NCBI GenBank assembly: GCA_030765065.1 | Contig: CM060980.1 | Span: 57,892,364-57,956,363 of the forward strand | Reading direction: 5' to 3' | DNA length: 64,000 bases | Source of the DNA: Deroplatys truncata | Taxonomy: Eukaryota > Arthropoda > Insecta > Mantodea > Mantidae | In this document: positions 24,037 to 36,619 of the stretch, in pieces | How the letters are laid out: every line of letters starts with the position of its first letter | Numbering within the stretch: position 1 is the first letter of the stretch | Made by a program: the position numbers and the translations under genes | Notes under the pieces: model-generated | The model's input: the letters and a program-made list of their open reading frames with translations, nothing else | Told to the model about the DNA's origin: nothing | Database searches by the model: none

Positions 24037-24889
24037 TAAAAAAAACCTGATGTGTTACACTCACATGATTTTCTCTACCCTTGTACAAAACTATTTTTAC
24101 AAACGCTTATTCTCCATATGCTTCATGTTAAACGAGATGTTAATCTTATTGCTAATTTTCTTGTAGATGCAAGGGGAATTGGTAGGCTTTAAGCGATAGT
24201 CAAATATTTTAAGTGCTGGTTGCTATGTGGCGCTTTCCATTCTCTTTGTATTACAAGGACATTAGAAAATTAATAACGAATTCCCATTTGAGAAAAAGTA
24301 TTGGAAAAGTTAAGGGAATAACAAGCAATATCTCGAAAATGGTTCACTCAACAACAAAAATGTATATGACATAAATTGTGAATTATAACGCGATCTACAT
24401 TTTTTGTGTAGTAAAAGTTTGTCTATCTCTTATGGTTTACCAGTTATGCAAAAGTCGTTCACAATGAAGAATACTTTTGGAGACATTCCCAGAAAATTCT
24501 AGATATACATTTCATTTGTCATGAAAATATCTTAAACATATGATATTTTAATGAAAATCGTTAGAGCCATTTTTGAGAAAATTCAAACTTTCGAGAAATT
24601 TTCCTTGTAACGGGTAATCTGGGGTGGGGAAATTTTCTTGTGAACCTTCGTGTCGCATCTCTGGAAGATACTGAACCTAAATACCAAGTTTGGTGTTTAT
24701 CCGACTGTTCGTTTCTGAGTTATGCTATTTACAGACACACACACAAACACATACACGGACATGTTTCCAAAACTGCTTTTTTTTGGATTCAGTGGGTCTC
24801 AAAACATATATTTCCGGCGAAATCTCGGTATCGAATTTTTGGTTGGAATACAATACTTCCCCTACTTACTATACGTATTAGAGAAAGTT
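24037..24889 (-). repeat. Rep900 copy 6, full length, inverted
   Basis: The minus strand starts AACTTTCTCTAATACGTATA and ends GGTAGAGAAAATCATGTGAG with TGTAACACATCAGGTTTTTT. All family blocks are present, including a CA microsatellite near 24735-24760. Confidence 0.85.
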
Positions 24890-26003
24890 AATATTGAAGC
24901 AACATTAGCGTGTAGAGTTCGTAAAAATCATCCATAATTTACGTTTCGAAAAATAGCTGGATTAGGTTATTTTCCGGGCTTCCCTTATCCTGAGAAGACG
25001 GATGTCCGGTTAGGTCAATTTGTAAAGAATTGTCAGTTCTCGTCGTATGGAACAGACACAGAAACCACGCTCTTTGTAATATTATTTTATTAGTCGGAGA
25101 ATAGATAAGTAATATGTTTTATCTCTAAGATGTTGTATTAAGAAGCGTTAAGAAGCAACTGAACTGCTCATATATTCCGTTAAAAGTGTATCGTAACATT
25201 ATTTCTCTATCGCATATATGCCGAAGACATAAAATAATTGTAATTTTAAGTAATTTTACTGTTTTACTGGAATCTCAACGCGCAACTTAATGTATCTCTG
25301 CCTCACTAAAACAAATTATGCTTCATAAATATATATTCAGAAATTATGAGAAAAAATATTAACCAGAAAAATAAAGTTTGAAGAATTGGTAATTAGTTTT
25401 AAAAATATATAAAAAAATATTTTCTTTTTGGGAACCATGCCTGAATTATAAATTTTTAAAGTTTTGACCCACTTAAGACACTTGAAGCTAACATATTTAA
25501 TCCAATTCTAAGAATTTTCATTGTATCATACACCACTAAAAGAAAATAATAAGAATTGAAATACTACGGGGAAAGAATGTGAAAGATATTTTGGTTGAAT
25601 TTAGCACCCATTATTTCGTAGTAATCTTGTAGGATTTAAAAATAAAAATAGTTTGCTATATAATAGTCATACGGTTTTCCTTTATTCATATTGTATAACA
25701 AAATTACAAATTATTCAAATAAAATTATATATATATATATTTGTATCTACAGTGCAGATAGTAACCAGACACCTGTATATAAATGGCTTCAGATTTGAAA
25801 TACACGTTTGAATATGATGTCAAATGTTTAATATGAAATTACCAGCCACTAACATTAGCCCATGACTATAAATAAATTTTCGCTTAGGTGTAAGTCAGAC
25901 TCGACAAAGGGCAATTGAACAGATCATGGTTTTTAGGTATATAATAATTTAGATAAATAGTTGAAGATCACTACAAAATTAACTTATATATCAAGCTCAT
26001 AAG
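24890..26003. other. Unrecognised AT-rich DNA
   Basis: About 1.1 kb with no recognised gene. A short (TA)n lies at about 25726-25741. Confidence 0.6.
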
Positions 26004-26370
26004 CAGCCGGAATAACAGGTTGCATGAATGATATAATTTGGAAGAATAAATACTTAAATAAGTAAATGAAAACTAGGATTTACAAAACATCAATATGGCC
26101 AATATTGACTTCCTCAGAGATTAGAATTGATACAACAAAAACGAAACAGATCTTAGAAACACGTGAATTGAGGATCCCAAGGAAAATCCTACATATAACA
26201 AGGAGAGTGAAAATTAAAAGCGAGGAAATAAGGAGACATTTGGACATTCAAGCAATAAATGATGGATGAATAGGAGGGACCTGCATGTAACTCGAATAGC
26301 ACCAAATATCAACAAGTAACTTGCTGCAGATGGAGGACAAAGAAACGTTGGAAAGATTCTTGTTTTCTGG
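26004..26370 (+). pseudogene. Decayed LINE (RTE-like?) reverse-transcriptase tail
   Basis: In one frame with a few stops it reads AAGITGCMNDIIWKNKYLNK, a stop, MKTRIYKTSIWPILTS, then DTTKTKQILETRELRIPRKI, TRRVKIKSEEIRRH and, further on, ADGGQRNVGKI. This matches the conserved end of a widespread insect LINE type: WRNKY...KVRIYKT..RPILTY, D.TKTKQ.L...E.R.LRKI, R....EEIR, and G.RS.GR. A lysine-rich stretch at about 26405-26425 follows. The RT core lies upstream and is lost. The clade is inferred only. Confidence 0.8.
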
Positions 26371-29300
26371 ATTGAACAGAATGTAAACCTAGCATATAAC
26401 CATGCAAAGAAGAAAAAGAACAAAAAGAAGCCACTTTATTATGCACAGGAGTTGACACTTATAAAAATGCTGGAATCCCAACACTGCCCTGTACATTCTT
26501 AGGAATGAACTACACTTAATACAATCAGAAAGGCAGAAGGAGAATAAAATGTCGGAATCTATATTCCTAACACTCTTTGAGAGTATTAAGGATTGGTTGA
26601 AGAAGTTAACTGTAAGCAGCTACTCTTTTAGAATAATTTAACAATGACTTTTAAGCATATTTTAAGATTTAGATTTACATAATAAGGTGTTGCTTGTCTC
26701 GGAATAATCAGCTTATGAATACTTATAATGCAATGTTATTTTCAGGTATTTAGAATACCAGTACTTTAAAAAAATACTTCGATCATGCTTCATGTCTCAG
26801 GGCACAAAATTTATTGACTTAATTTAGGAAACCCTCTGTTTACTTTGTATTCAATGTCGCCAATGAACTTCACGATCTTCAGGGATTCTCACCTGATTTG
26901 CCGTAATTATAGCGGGCTTCTCAAGTTTGGCTGCCTATAAGGCACAGCTGCGTCAACTCGACGAGATGAGGGTGAATATAGTAATTAAAGAACGCATGGT
27001 CACCACAGAAATCATCCTCAGCAACATCTCAACTGTAGATACGGAAATGGAACCCGGATCCCTGGAATGGCAGCTAGACGAACTGACCATAAACTCATCG
27101 GGCTATTCTTAATTTGTCGAAGTTCTGAAATAAATTTAGATGTTTAATTGATATTATCCTTTTACAAATGTGCATACATTTTCACTGACTGACTTTTATG
27201 TAAGAAATCCTGCGATGCCAAAATTCCTGTTAACCTTCAACGTTACGACCTTCTTGCGCGGACTCTGTAGGAAGCGAATCTGATCCAGAAGGCTTGATTT
27301 AAATACATGCATACCTAGAATTCAATGCACGACGGCCTAACCTACCAAAAGTATGTGAATCGTAACATTTGATGGTCTCTTTTCGCTAAGGCTCGCCGTC
27401 ATGGAAGAGAATCGCGCGGGCGAGAGAAGGAAAGATTATGCTAATCAAATATACCGAAGGATAACAGAAGTGGCAGCAGACGTAAAAAAGAGTATGAGGA
27501 GGGAGGGAGTGTATGTCCAGTGTCCCACAGGCAAAACAAGCGAAAGACGTTTTGCATAAGGCACTTGTACTTTGGAGCAGGAATGGGCTATGTTGAAGAA
27601 TGCCTTCTGAAATACATCGACAGGAAAGTGATACAGAAAGTTAGAACCTCTATTTGGTTTTGACATTTTTATGCTTTAATGATCCTGAGAGTTCCTTGGC
27701 CAGGCGGCTTTTATTGTTTATGCAAAGAAAGACATTACTTGACTTTACAGCTTTGGATCAAGACATACATTGATATGCCATTCGACATCTCCCTAGCTCA
27801 AAAGTCCCTGGTGTTCTAAGCATCTTCTGGCCTTAAATGTTTACACCACGAATACAAGAAAAATATTAATTGAATACCTTAGTCCAACAAATGCTTACAT
27901 TTCCATTTTAAACAAATATATGGCTAACTCTAATAGAGTACCTGTTTCAAGAAACTGAAAAAAACTTTCAAATAAATAGTGATAGATGTTTAGGCAATTA
28001 CCTTGTGAATACATTTCCTTACGATATTGATGTTGAAGGCCAAGCCTTAGACAAGGTAGGAATTTGGATAAAACGATTGCTCTTGTTAGTAGTTGGACCT
28101 AGCATAGGAGACATAAGTAACTGTAGACTTTGCATGGTCATTTACATGATGACCTAACTCTATATATGCTACTTGCAAAAGGACTTAACTAGTGAAAACA
28201 TGTCATTTTATCAATGTGACGCTCACAGTCAAAGATGAACGAATATTTTATCAACAAAATGTATTCACACAGAATGGTGTCTCGAACCATCGTCTAAAGA
28301 ATAAACTTTAACTCAATTGCGCGCTTAGAGGAAAGTAGATACATTAGTCATCTGCAAATTGTACTTTATTGGTGTTAGAATAATGCAGCAAGAAAATTAC
28401 GGAATTATACGCCGCAGCTGAGAATAAGTGGTAGATGCTATAAGCGAAGCTTTGAAGGGGTTCGCAGAAGAATTATCGTCAAAAGGAACAAATGTCGCCA
28501 ACGAACTGTTATGAGAGTTCCACTTTTTGTTTTGTGTTGTGCCCCTACTTATATATGCAGATGTTTATTATAGTCCCAATACTGGATTTTACCGATACGA
28601 GGGGAGCAAGTTCTGAACAAGAAGTCCGGAATCATCGATAGCCATGCCAACCTCTTAAAGAAAGAAAGTTGCAGCATCAGTGGAGATGATACCACCAAAT
28701 GGCTAGAGGCACTTCTTTTATTTTTTCTCGAGGGTTCGATTTGCATGAGAAAGGCCGCAAGCAAGTCCAGGGGCGAACCTCCTCATGAGAAGATATCGAA
28801 ACCTGTGAGATGTATAGCGTTGAGAACATTTGACAATAACCTGGCTCAGGCCAAACAAGTTTTTCTCTCTCTGCCATCGTGAATGGAAAAAAAGAAAGGA
28901 ACCATTCCTCATACTAAAAAGCAATTTGCATCGGCTCCAACCTGCCCTGGTTCACCCTTTCCGTTTGATTATGGATGCTGCCCGGGTTGGAAATAATACA
29001 ATGGGCTTCAGAAAAAGAAAGACGAAAGCATTTTATGCTTTTCTAATGCCAGTCATACTTTGCATTTTTAATCCGAGAAAATGTAACGATTGATCAAGTG
29101 CTCCTACTAAATAAGAAACGACTGAAGGGGCAACACCCGTATTCTACCGGCCATGCCTAGATCTGTTTTCGCCTCACAATGGATTGGTAGTCGAAGAATG
29201 AGACCTCGTCCCACGTACAGGGACTACAGAAAATAAGAAAGTATAAGCAGGAAAGACATATTTAAGTATGCAAGGAAGCGTGATTAATGGCTCAAACGGA

Positions 29301-30436
29301 GAACGAGGTCATTTGGTGTTCTGGGAATAATGTATGCAACAGGGTTGCATTGAGTTTCTAGAAATTGATTTAATAATGCAAAATTATGCACAGATGAAGA
29401 TCGAAAAATAAGCGAACCGTTAGCAACCAAAGGGCTCAATATTCCCACAGTTGTATGTTGCTAATGGCATGATAAGCGAACGGTTAGGCACATCAGATTG
29501 TACAGATTTATGAATACTTGAAACAATTTTACCTGCCTATTCAATGAACTGCGATGAGTTGCCTGATAAAAAAAATGCAAGCTGCTGCCATCTAGGAATA
29601 AAGCTGGCTATGCTGCGCATAGAATAGGTTGAAGCTGTAACATCGAAGAAATTCATCATAGAAAATACTAGTAGAGGCTTTAAATTTTTCCAGGGAAATT
29701 TCCAATCCGAGTTGCATTTACTACGACTATTCCATTGTTATTATCAAGCATACTAATAAAATGACTATCCATTGCCAAATAAAAGATTTCTAACCAAAAA
29801 TAAAAAATATCACTGTAAACAGTGGACATAAACAGCAGAAATGAGATTTAATCTAAAAGGTAAGAGAAGCTTAAGCCTTGCAATGTAAAAGTATTGTAAA
29901 CACTATATGTAATTTTTTTTATCCTAGACTAGTACACCGCGAAAATTCATTGCAAAGAGATTCCAAGACGTCATTAGGGCTTTAAGAAAATAATAAACAG
30001 TTAATCACTTTTGAGTGGATAATAAAAGAAAAATAAACGGTTTTCAGTGAATTGCAGCTTTGATTAATTTATATCTGACACATTTGTATGCATGACATGT
30101 ATATAGATAATGTAAGGGATAGTCTATTGAATTATTAATTTAACATATCTGAGCTTCTGAAAGGGTTTTGCAAGTTTAATATTTTAATGCTTATGATACC
30201 ATAATGTTGAATATTCATAATCACAAAAATATTATTATCAGTAGTCTTAACTGCTTTTTAAAATTTCTCTGCAACTTTTATTTGAAATAAAATATCTTTT
30301 AATAACCTCCGCAACCTCCTAAATAAAATGTGAAAAATGGCTATAATTAGTTTATTGTCGACATTTTTCGCACTTATCTCAGAATTTTCTACATTTTTAA
30401 GACCACGCCTGCTTTTATAACCACAATCCAGAGACC
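26371..30436. other. Long unrecognised region
   Basis: About 4 kb in which I identify no repeat or gene. It holds an isolated 61-codon frame at 26927-27112 and overlapping minus frames of 66-71 codons at 28549-28924. None has a recognisable motif. It is the largest stretch free of the named repeats, so it is the best place to look for unique host sequence. Confidence 0.5.
26927..27112 (+). other. Unrecognised 61-codon frame
   Basis: The frame encodes an acidic, leucine/isoleucine-rich peptide (begins MAAYKAQLRQLDEMRVNIVI, ends ELTINSSGYS). Codon use is more even than in the surrounding AT-rich frames. The stretch before it contains CTGCCTATAAGGCACAG, which could pass for a splice acceptor, but this is weak. 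I cannot name a family. It may be a chance frame or a remnant of an older coding element. Confidence 0.2.
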
Positions 30437-30885
30437 GAACGAGCTGTCTCCGCGGTAACGTGCGAGGCTCACATTCGGGAGATGCTGGGTTGATTCCTGG
30501 AGCCGGCCAATCTGAACATGGTCTTTTACCACGAATTTCCTTTCCCTTATTTCCTGTCATTTCGCTTCCCTTTCATGTTTCAGTAGGCTTAGGGGCTGTG
30601 AAATGTCGGTCGGAGTCGGACAGATGGTGCAGATACTTGCTCATTGGGAAGTTCTTCTTGATCGTATCAGATGGCACCATCTCTGTATTCCGCCAGAGAG
30701 AAGCCTTCTTTGAGGAGCTCACCGATGTGATATAGTCCTCAAGCTTGGAATAGTTAAGGATCTCTACGCGTCTATGTCGGTCGGCCTGCCTGCGGTTCTT
30801 TCACCTCATCCGTTTCTCCTAGGGGTGCTAAGCACTAACGATTCCCGTTAGGTTGAGGTTCGAGGTGTCCCCTCCGTTCCCTGGT
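30437..30885 (+). mobile_element. SINE-B copy
   Basis: The head reads GAGCTGTCTCCGCGGTAACG, then TGCGAGGCTCACATTCGGGA, and a diverged B box GGGTTGATTCC. The body matches the family ('ggtcggagtcggacagatgg' and the C-rich end GAGGTGTCCCCTCCGTTCC). No TSD is evident. The frames at 30258-30560 and 30460-30735 are shadows. Confidence 0.75.
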
Positions 30886-32122
30886 CATTCATGAGGTGAG
30901 GAGAAGATGCTTAGAAACCAAAGCAGAAGCCAAAGCCATGTATTTTTGGTTTCTCAACCATATCAGTTTGAAAAGTAGAAGGATTCTCTACATGGTTCTG
31001 ATTATCAGCAATATAAGGACGCTGAGAGGATGTTTAAGGAAAACGTTAACATCGTGGCTTTGCAACTGGATGTGCACTTGCGATTATTCTGCAACAATAA
31101 TATCAGGTCTGTCATTAGCTACAGAAAGAATTTTATGAAAAATTATGTAACGAATAAAAACATAAATGACTTATTACAAAACAGACGCCTGTTAGAAACA
31201 TAATTGATTATAAATAACAGAAAAAATTACCACGAAAATCCCTAGAAATAGGCCTAAAATTGTTAAAAACCTCGATAGATTAAAATTTAATGCCCTACAA
31301 ATGATATTTTAATATGAGAAGTGTTCCTTATATATTACGTTTTTTACAAAAAAACAAAAAAAAAATATTGATATCTATCTTACTTGGCTTTAGTTAATCT
31401 CTTTAGCAAATGAATTCAAGTTATGGATTTGGAAAATAATATGGATAGAATTAAGGAACCAAAATTATTAAATTACCGCAACCATAACCAACCAAATTAC
31501 GATCGGAATAAACTAGGTTTTGCTAAATCTTCGCTGAATTTCATGCTCTGTTCGTTTAGTATTATTTTCTCCAGTATCTTAACCATGTTTTTCGATTATT
31601 TTCATTATTTTCATTTTGCCATGAAATATGTTTTCCGCAGAAATCCGGCAGAATATAAAATAATTTGGTATTGTTTAGAAATAATAACATGCTTACTTCA
31701 CTTTCTATGTATATTGGAATGTCTTGCAAATATATGAGCGTTCAAAATGTAAATTATTTCAAAGAAATAAATGTTCAATTATCTATAGTGTATTACAAGT
31801 AAAGCTGACTGCGCTTAATATAAATAATAGCAATAGCTTAATAGCAATAATATAAAAAATACTTTCCCAACATTTAATATCTACAATGTAATAAAAAATC
31901 TAGGAAAAATACATGTTTGTAACAGCGTTTTACCATTGGTTACCAAGTTGAAACGGAAGCTCATTACAATTGAATGAAAATACTTGAAGCTTTTACTGGC
32001 CAAAGTAAAAACTAGGTAAGATTTGAGGAGGCCACCAATCCAATCAAACTTTTACAATGTAACCTATGATACTAGGAGAAAAATACCGTCTAACTTTAAG
32101 TTTGATATTACGCCCATAAAAT
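30886..32122. other. Unrecognised AT-rich DNA
   Basis: No gene recognised. A 104-codon frame at 31423-31737 has an asparagine-rich start and a hydrophobic second half but no motif I know. I consider it chance. Confidence 0.55.
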
Positions 32123-32133
32123 TCTTCTTCTTT

Positions 32134-32430
32134 TCCTTTCTAAATTAAATTAAATTGAGTTTTATTTATGGACGCTCTTTAACTACTATGGTCCTTAGCG
32201 TACCATTCTATATTGGCCGTGAAAGACCGGAAATTTTGTTCAGAGGCCTCTTTATCAGGCTTGAGGCTCTTTTACATGCCGTAAATTTACGACACGGGCT
32301 CACCGGCATTACTTTCCTTCCAAAGGAAGCCATGCTAAGGATTTTTACGCCCGAAAAAAATCCATGGCCTTCCGACAGGTTTGAACTGTCACCTCGGGAA
32401 CTAGAGGCTAGCATGGTACCACTAGACGAC
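32134..32430 (-). mobile_element. SINE-C copy 1, inverted, with TSD
   Basis: The direct repeat TCTTCTTCTTT occurs at 32123-32133 and 32431-32441. On the minus strand the element starts with a tRNA-like head (GTCGTCTAGTGGTACCATGC, later a B-box-like GACAGTTCAAACC) and ends in an A/T-rich tail of TAAAT/TTAAA units. The plus strand shows the distinctive 'cgctctttaactactatggt' block shared with 43418 and 57508. The 155-codon plus frame at 32155-32622 runs through the SINE and a CT repeat and is a shadow. Confidence 0.8.
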
Positions 32431-32441
32431 TCTTCTTCTTT

Positions 32442-33821
32442 CTATCTACTTATATATCTACCTCCATGCGGTAAGGTAAGCTCCCCAAAATGCAAACAAA
32501 AGTCAGTGTTTCTCTTCCTTCCCTTCTTCTTTTCTTCTTCTTCTCTCTCTCTCTCTCTCTCTCTCTCTATACCCTTTTTCATTAAAGATGAGCAAAAGCA
32601 ATGCAATCTATGTAATTTTTAACAGGGTTGCAGCTAACAAAATAAGACTGCTTACATACGAATCTCAGTATTTCTTCTTTTTTCCTCTTCTTCATATTTT
32701 AACGTCTATTAACACATTTAAACTAACCGTTTTATTATTGGTTGTCAAAACATCACGACATGAAGTTATACAGAAAACGAAAGAGAGCTATAGGTGCGAA
32801 AGAAATGGAGAGGTAAAGATGAAGATGAGGGAGAGAGAAAGAGAGAAGAAAGGGAGGCAATGAAAGAGAGAATGAAGGAGTGAGAAAATGACAGAATAAT
32901 CCCTATATATAATGCAATAACGCGAGCAGAGTCTCGGGTTCTCATAATATGTACATAGATATGTTAAAACAGATGCCAGCTAACTTATTCTTTAAAACAA
33001 AGAAAATTAGATGATTATTTATACACATACCAAAGCAGTTTTGTTTTGTACGTTTTTATAAATTATCGTATAAGAATTTGCAGGCGAGCTGCTCAATTAA
33101 GTTTCCTTAAGACTTCTTCTTAAGAAGGCAAAATCTTATGCTATCAAAATACTTTTTAATTAAAATTATTTAAATCACTAAATCAAACAGAGAATAACAA
33201 TGGTTAAATACGTTTTTAATACAGAAAGATACATCTTTGTAGCTTCTTAGAGAGAAGTGCGAAATGTGTAGTGCAGATATTTGACGACTGAAGCATTTAA
33301 AATGAAGGCAGAATCGAGTGAATTGGATGGAAGTAAAATATTACAAAGCCATCTTAGAAAACGTATGCGAAGGAATTGTGAAAGAAACAGGAAAGCAAAA
33401 GTGAAGAAACTGATTGGGAATAGGAAAAAAATTGGTCTGAATATTTTATAAAAAGAAGTGAAAGGAACGGTATATGCGAAAGCATTACTGAATAAGGTAG
33501 CAGACGGCAAGTATTAAGATACTCGTACACATACCTAAAAACGAAAAGAAATGCGGAGAATGGATGAGGATAAATTTTAAAAGAAGAAAGTGTGTATAAA
33601 ACTGCGATTTATAGGAAGCTATGATTATACTTAAAATTGATGTCTATTCAAGTGTGGCTTGCACAGAAAATACTATTTTTTATTGTTTTGTTATTATTGT
33701 TACTCTCACTATTAGTTCAGTGCAATCACCATTACAAGGGCTTTGTGCAAAATACGTTAATGTGTAGGGAAAAACATTTATTTCCACAGTTGTCAACCCT
33801 ATTATATATAGGGTTATCATA
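32442..33821. other. Unrecognised DNA with (CT)n
   Basis: A CT microsatellite lies at about 32540-32569. The rest is AT/purine-rich with frames of at most 91 codons and no recognised gene. Confidence 0.6.
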
Positions 33822-34595
33822 TATACAGAATGTATCACAATTAATAGTGCAAACTGAAACGGTTGGAAGTATACGATAATAGAAGCAAAAATGTTCCAGT
33901 AAACGTGGGTCCGCAAACAAGCCGTGTGCGAGATTTATTATTGCAAATGCGTGGTTATGAGCCCACTGACGTGAATTGCTTGAGGGTGCGACGTCAAAGT
34001 ATGTGTACATGCATAACGGAGCACAGGCTGCACCATTTTCTGCAACTGCAAGAAGACATCTAACGTGGAGATATGGTCCAAAATGGATAGGTCGAGGAGG
34101 GCCTGTACCTTGGCTTCCACGATCATCTGATCTTAATCCTTTGGATTTTTCTGTATGGGGTCACCTCAAAAGTGTAATGTACAGCACTCCCGTTTATACC
34201 GTTGAAGTACTGGGGCAGAGAATTGCACGTGCTTGTCAAGAACTCCAAGATGATCCGGGGGTGTTTGAAAGTTTCGAAACTCACTGCAGAGACGAGTGCA
34301 AGGACGACAGTTTGAACACCTCCTTTCTCAGGGAAAAGTGTACAGTATTAATTACGTGTAAATACTGATGTAGAATTGTATTCCTTGTTAAGTTAAGCTA
34401 TGCGTGAAGTCTAACTTTGTACTAAGTAGGACGATGTTGCCTAATGAAGTCAGTGGCGGTTTATAGTCATACATTTGCAATTATCTCTCACATGGCTCGT
34501 TTGCGGACCTGTGTTTACTGGAACGTTTTACCTTCTACTATCATATACTTTCAAACGTTTCAGTTTGCGCGGTTAATTATGATACACTCTGTATA
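33822..34595 (+). mobile_element. Tc1/mariner-like element M1, long TIRs, internally deleted
   Basis: Terminal inverted repeats of about 140 bp (33822-33961 and 34458-34595) begin TATACAGAATGTATCA and TATACAGAGTGTATCA, with TA at both ends as in Tc1/mariner insertion. The arms match imperfectly but clearly ('TTCCAGTAAAC', 'GGTCCGCAAAC'). Between them is the C-terminal part of a transposase (33976-34368). The N-terminal DNA-binding half and the first catalytic aspartate are gone, so the copy is non-autonomous. It lies about 18 bp from a second mariner-like element. Confidence 0.85.
33976..34368 (+). pseudogene. Mariner-like (DD37D-type?) transposase C-terminal remnant
   Basis: A 130-codon frame holds YMHNGAQAAPFSATARRHL, WIGRGGPVPWLPRSS and DLNPLDFSVWGHLKSVMY. 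These are the region of the second and third catalytic acids of a Tc1/mariner DDE transposase and the tail following it. The second aspartate (expected in an HDGA-like motif) is asparagine at residue 14. The aspartate at residue 52 (SSDLNP) follows after 37 residues, a DD37 spacing. Loss of this residue and of the whole N-terminal half means no activity. The exact family is inferred. Confidence 0.8.
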
Positions 34596-34614
34596 GTTAT
34601 ATAAGATTTTATAT

Positions 34615-35363
34615 ATAGGCTGTCCACAGAAATACTCCATGATTATAAAAAGGTATAGCGTCGCTGTTGTTTGCTGGATATACACGAAACTGATGCCATT
34701 AGAAAAAGTAACTTAAGCATTTTAGTAGCCTACTTCAAAGGCTTTGAATGTGTGCTCCACGTGTCACACTGCAGACATCAATCATGCTACATATCTACAG
34801 GCACAGAGTCGATGGCGACAGTGATACGAATTTGGAGCTCTTACAGATATTGAGGTAGAAGTGGTATTTACACAAGATTTTGAATGGGCTTTCCTCTTAT
34901 CACATATCCATCCATGCTCTGCAAAATCTCTATACCACTTCAGAATGATTTTGTCACTAGATTTTTCATGTTGAATATTCCGACTAAAAGCACCCTGAAT
35001 TCTTATTACACTGCATTAAGCAAATGGTATTCCAATACACGCCAACTACATTCCTATGACTTTGCTATAACCCTCTTTATGCTGCAGAATTCACACCAAC
35101 TTGGAAATTTAAAATTCACACAATATAACACAATTTGTTTTGTCCAACAATGCCATAATGACAAGCGAAGTAGCAGAAACAGCGTCTTATTTCTTTTTCT
35201 TCTTGTGCTGACTCTATTGTTGTTTCGTTCAACAATATCAATTACACTCCCTTGAAATTCTTTGAGATGTCCTTTCTAGTGGCATCAGTTTCGTTTAAAT
35301 CCAGCGACTGACAGCGACACTATATCTGTTTATAATACGGAGTGTTTCTGTGACACCTGTATA
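34615..35363. mobile_element. Mariner-like MITE M2, about 95-bp TIRs
   Basis: The left end ATATAGGCTGTCCACAGAAA and the reverse complement of the right end ATATACAGGTGTCACAGAAA align, then continue for about 95 bp through GAAACTGATGCCA in both arms. TA lies at each border. The interior (about 550 bp) shows no transposase motif; frames at 34671-34853 and 34884-35255 are unrecognised. It is read as a non-autonomous element of a different family from M1. Confidence 0.75.
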
Positions 35364-36295
35364 TGGGTGTGTATATTAGGGTTATAGTTTACAATAAAAT
35401 AAGAAATAAATACTAAAGAACAATAACAATTTAGTTTAGCATGAATGTGTTCAGATAAAACATTGAAACTGTTATAACAGCACTGTTTTTTAAAAAATGG
35501 CAAACTGTATTATTACAGTAAGATAAGTAGTTAATAAAGACATATCTTTTAGTTTCAAGGTAAATCATATAATTCTGCACTGTCTGTTTGCTGCATAAAC
35601 TACATTGGTAAGTGCTTCTGAAGTAATATTGATATTTTCCTCGGTCCGTCATGAACTGTGTGCATAAAAAGTTTGAGTGGAAGTTTGAAAAACAATGTTG
35701 AATTTCATTCAATAATTCTTACAGTTACAAGTTACAATACGCCACTGGTTCAACCCCTTATCGCTCAAGTGGCTGGCCACCCCTAAAGGTGGGCGTGTAC
35801 CTCATGGTTTAATGCACAAAATTTCCGCCGTGTGCCATACGGAAGAAACAATATTTATCGCTGCTAGTCGTTAAGAAAACACATTGACTCAGCTGTTTCG
35901 GTCTATACATATTCAATAAGGTGAAACAGAAAGAACCGACTGTACCCATGTACAGGTAGCATAAGTGATGTACTGCTACCACAAAAGGTTACAGCTAACA
36001 TCCAAAGACACATACAATCATATCGCGTTATAAATACACAAGGGACCACCCACCAGACCATGGCTGCTGTCTTTGCTGGCCATCGTGAGTCCTGAAGAAC
36101 ATGAGTATCAACGCCCTCTCTCATCCATCTCAGGTACATGCTGGTGAACCCGAAATGGGGCACCTGTAACGCCTTCTCCCTTCCGCAGAGAGAATCTGAT
36201 GTCGTCGAACGATCGACTGTAATCAAGCAACAGTACTGCTTTTCTATTGTTTCGGTGTTATGTTTTTAAGAAGAACAAAACTTTCTTGAAAAAAT
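35364..36295. other. Unrecognised DNA
   Basis: No recognised gene. A 107-codon minus frame at 35903-36226 has balanced composition but no motif I can name. A tRNA-like 'ggttcaaccccttat' lies at 35748-35762 without a partner A box. This could hide a further SINE. Confidence 0.45.
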
Positions 36296-36530
36296 GTGTT
36301 ACATTCACAATACTTTCTCTACTGATTATGATTTCATTTTTATATATAACCTCTACAAACTATTCGTACAAAGGTTTATTTTTCTATTTACACTACATAC
36401 TAATCAAAATAAAGAGTTGCATTACATGTTTCGTTGTAGCCCTAAAGGAAGCACAAGCCACAGTCAAATGTTTAAAAAGAGGGCCGTTATGTGCTGTGAC
36501 TTTAAATTATACTCTGCATGACATCACGGG
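36296..36530 (-). repeat. Rep900 copy 7, 3' part, inverted
   Basis: It opens with ACATTCACAATACTTTCTCT and 'acaaactattcgtacaaagg', the minus-strand 3' end of Rep900. The fragment fades at about 36530. With 37255-37600 it forms one copy broken by the M3 insertion and by deletions. Confidence 0.7.
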
Positions 36531-36619
36531 AAATAAAAGAATGGTGAATTAACACAATTAAATATGTATATAACGTAATAGAAAATTCAAACCAACACAA
36601 ACTTGGAAATCCCTTATAA

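Noticed and set aside
32155..32622. 155-codon plus frame
   Set aside because: It runs through an inverted SINE-C, its TSD and a CT microsatellite; no domain is seen.
35748..35790. tRNA-like B box
   Set aside because: No A box at the right distance and no SINE body recognised.
35903..36226. 107-codon minus frame as a gene
   Set aside because: No recognisable motif, no splice or promoter evidence, and the surroundings are transposon-rich.
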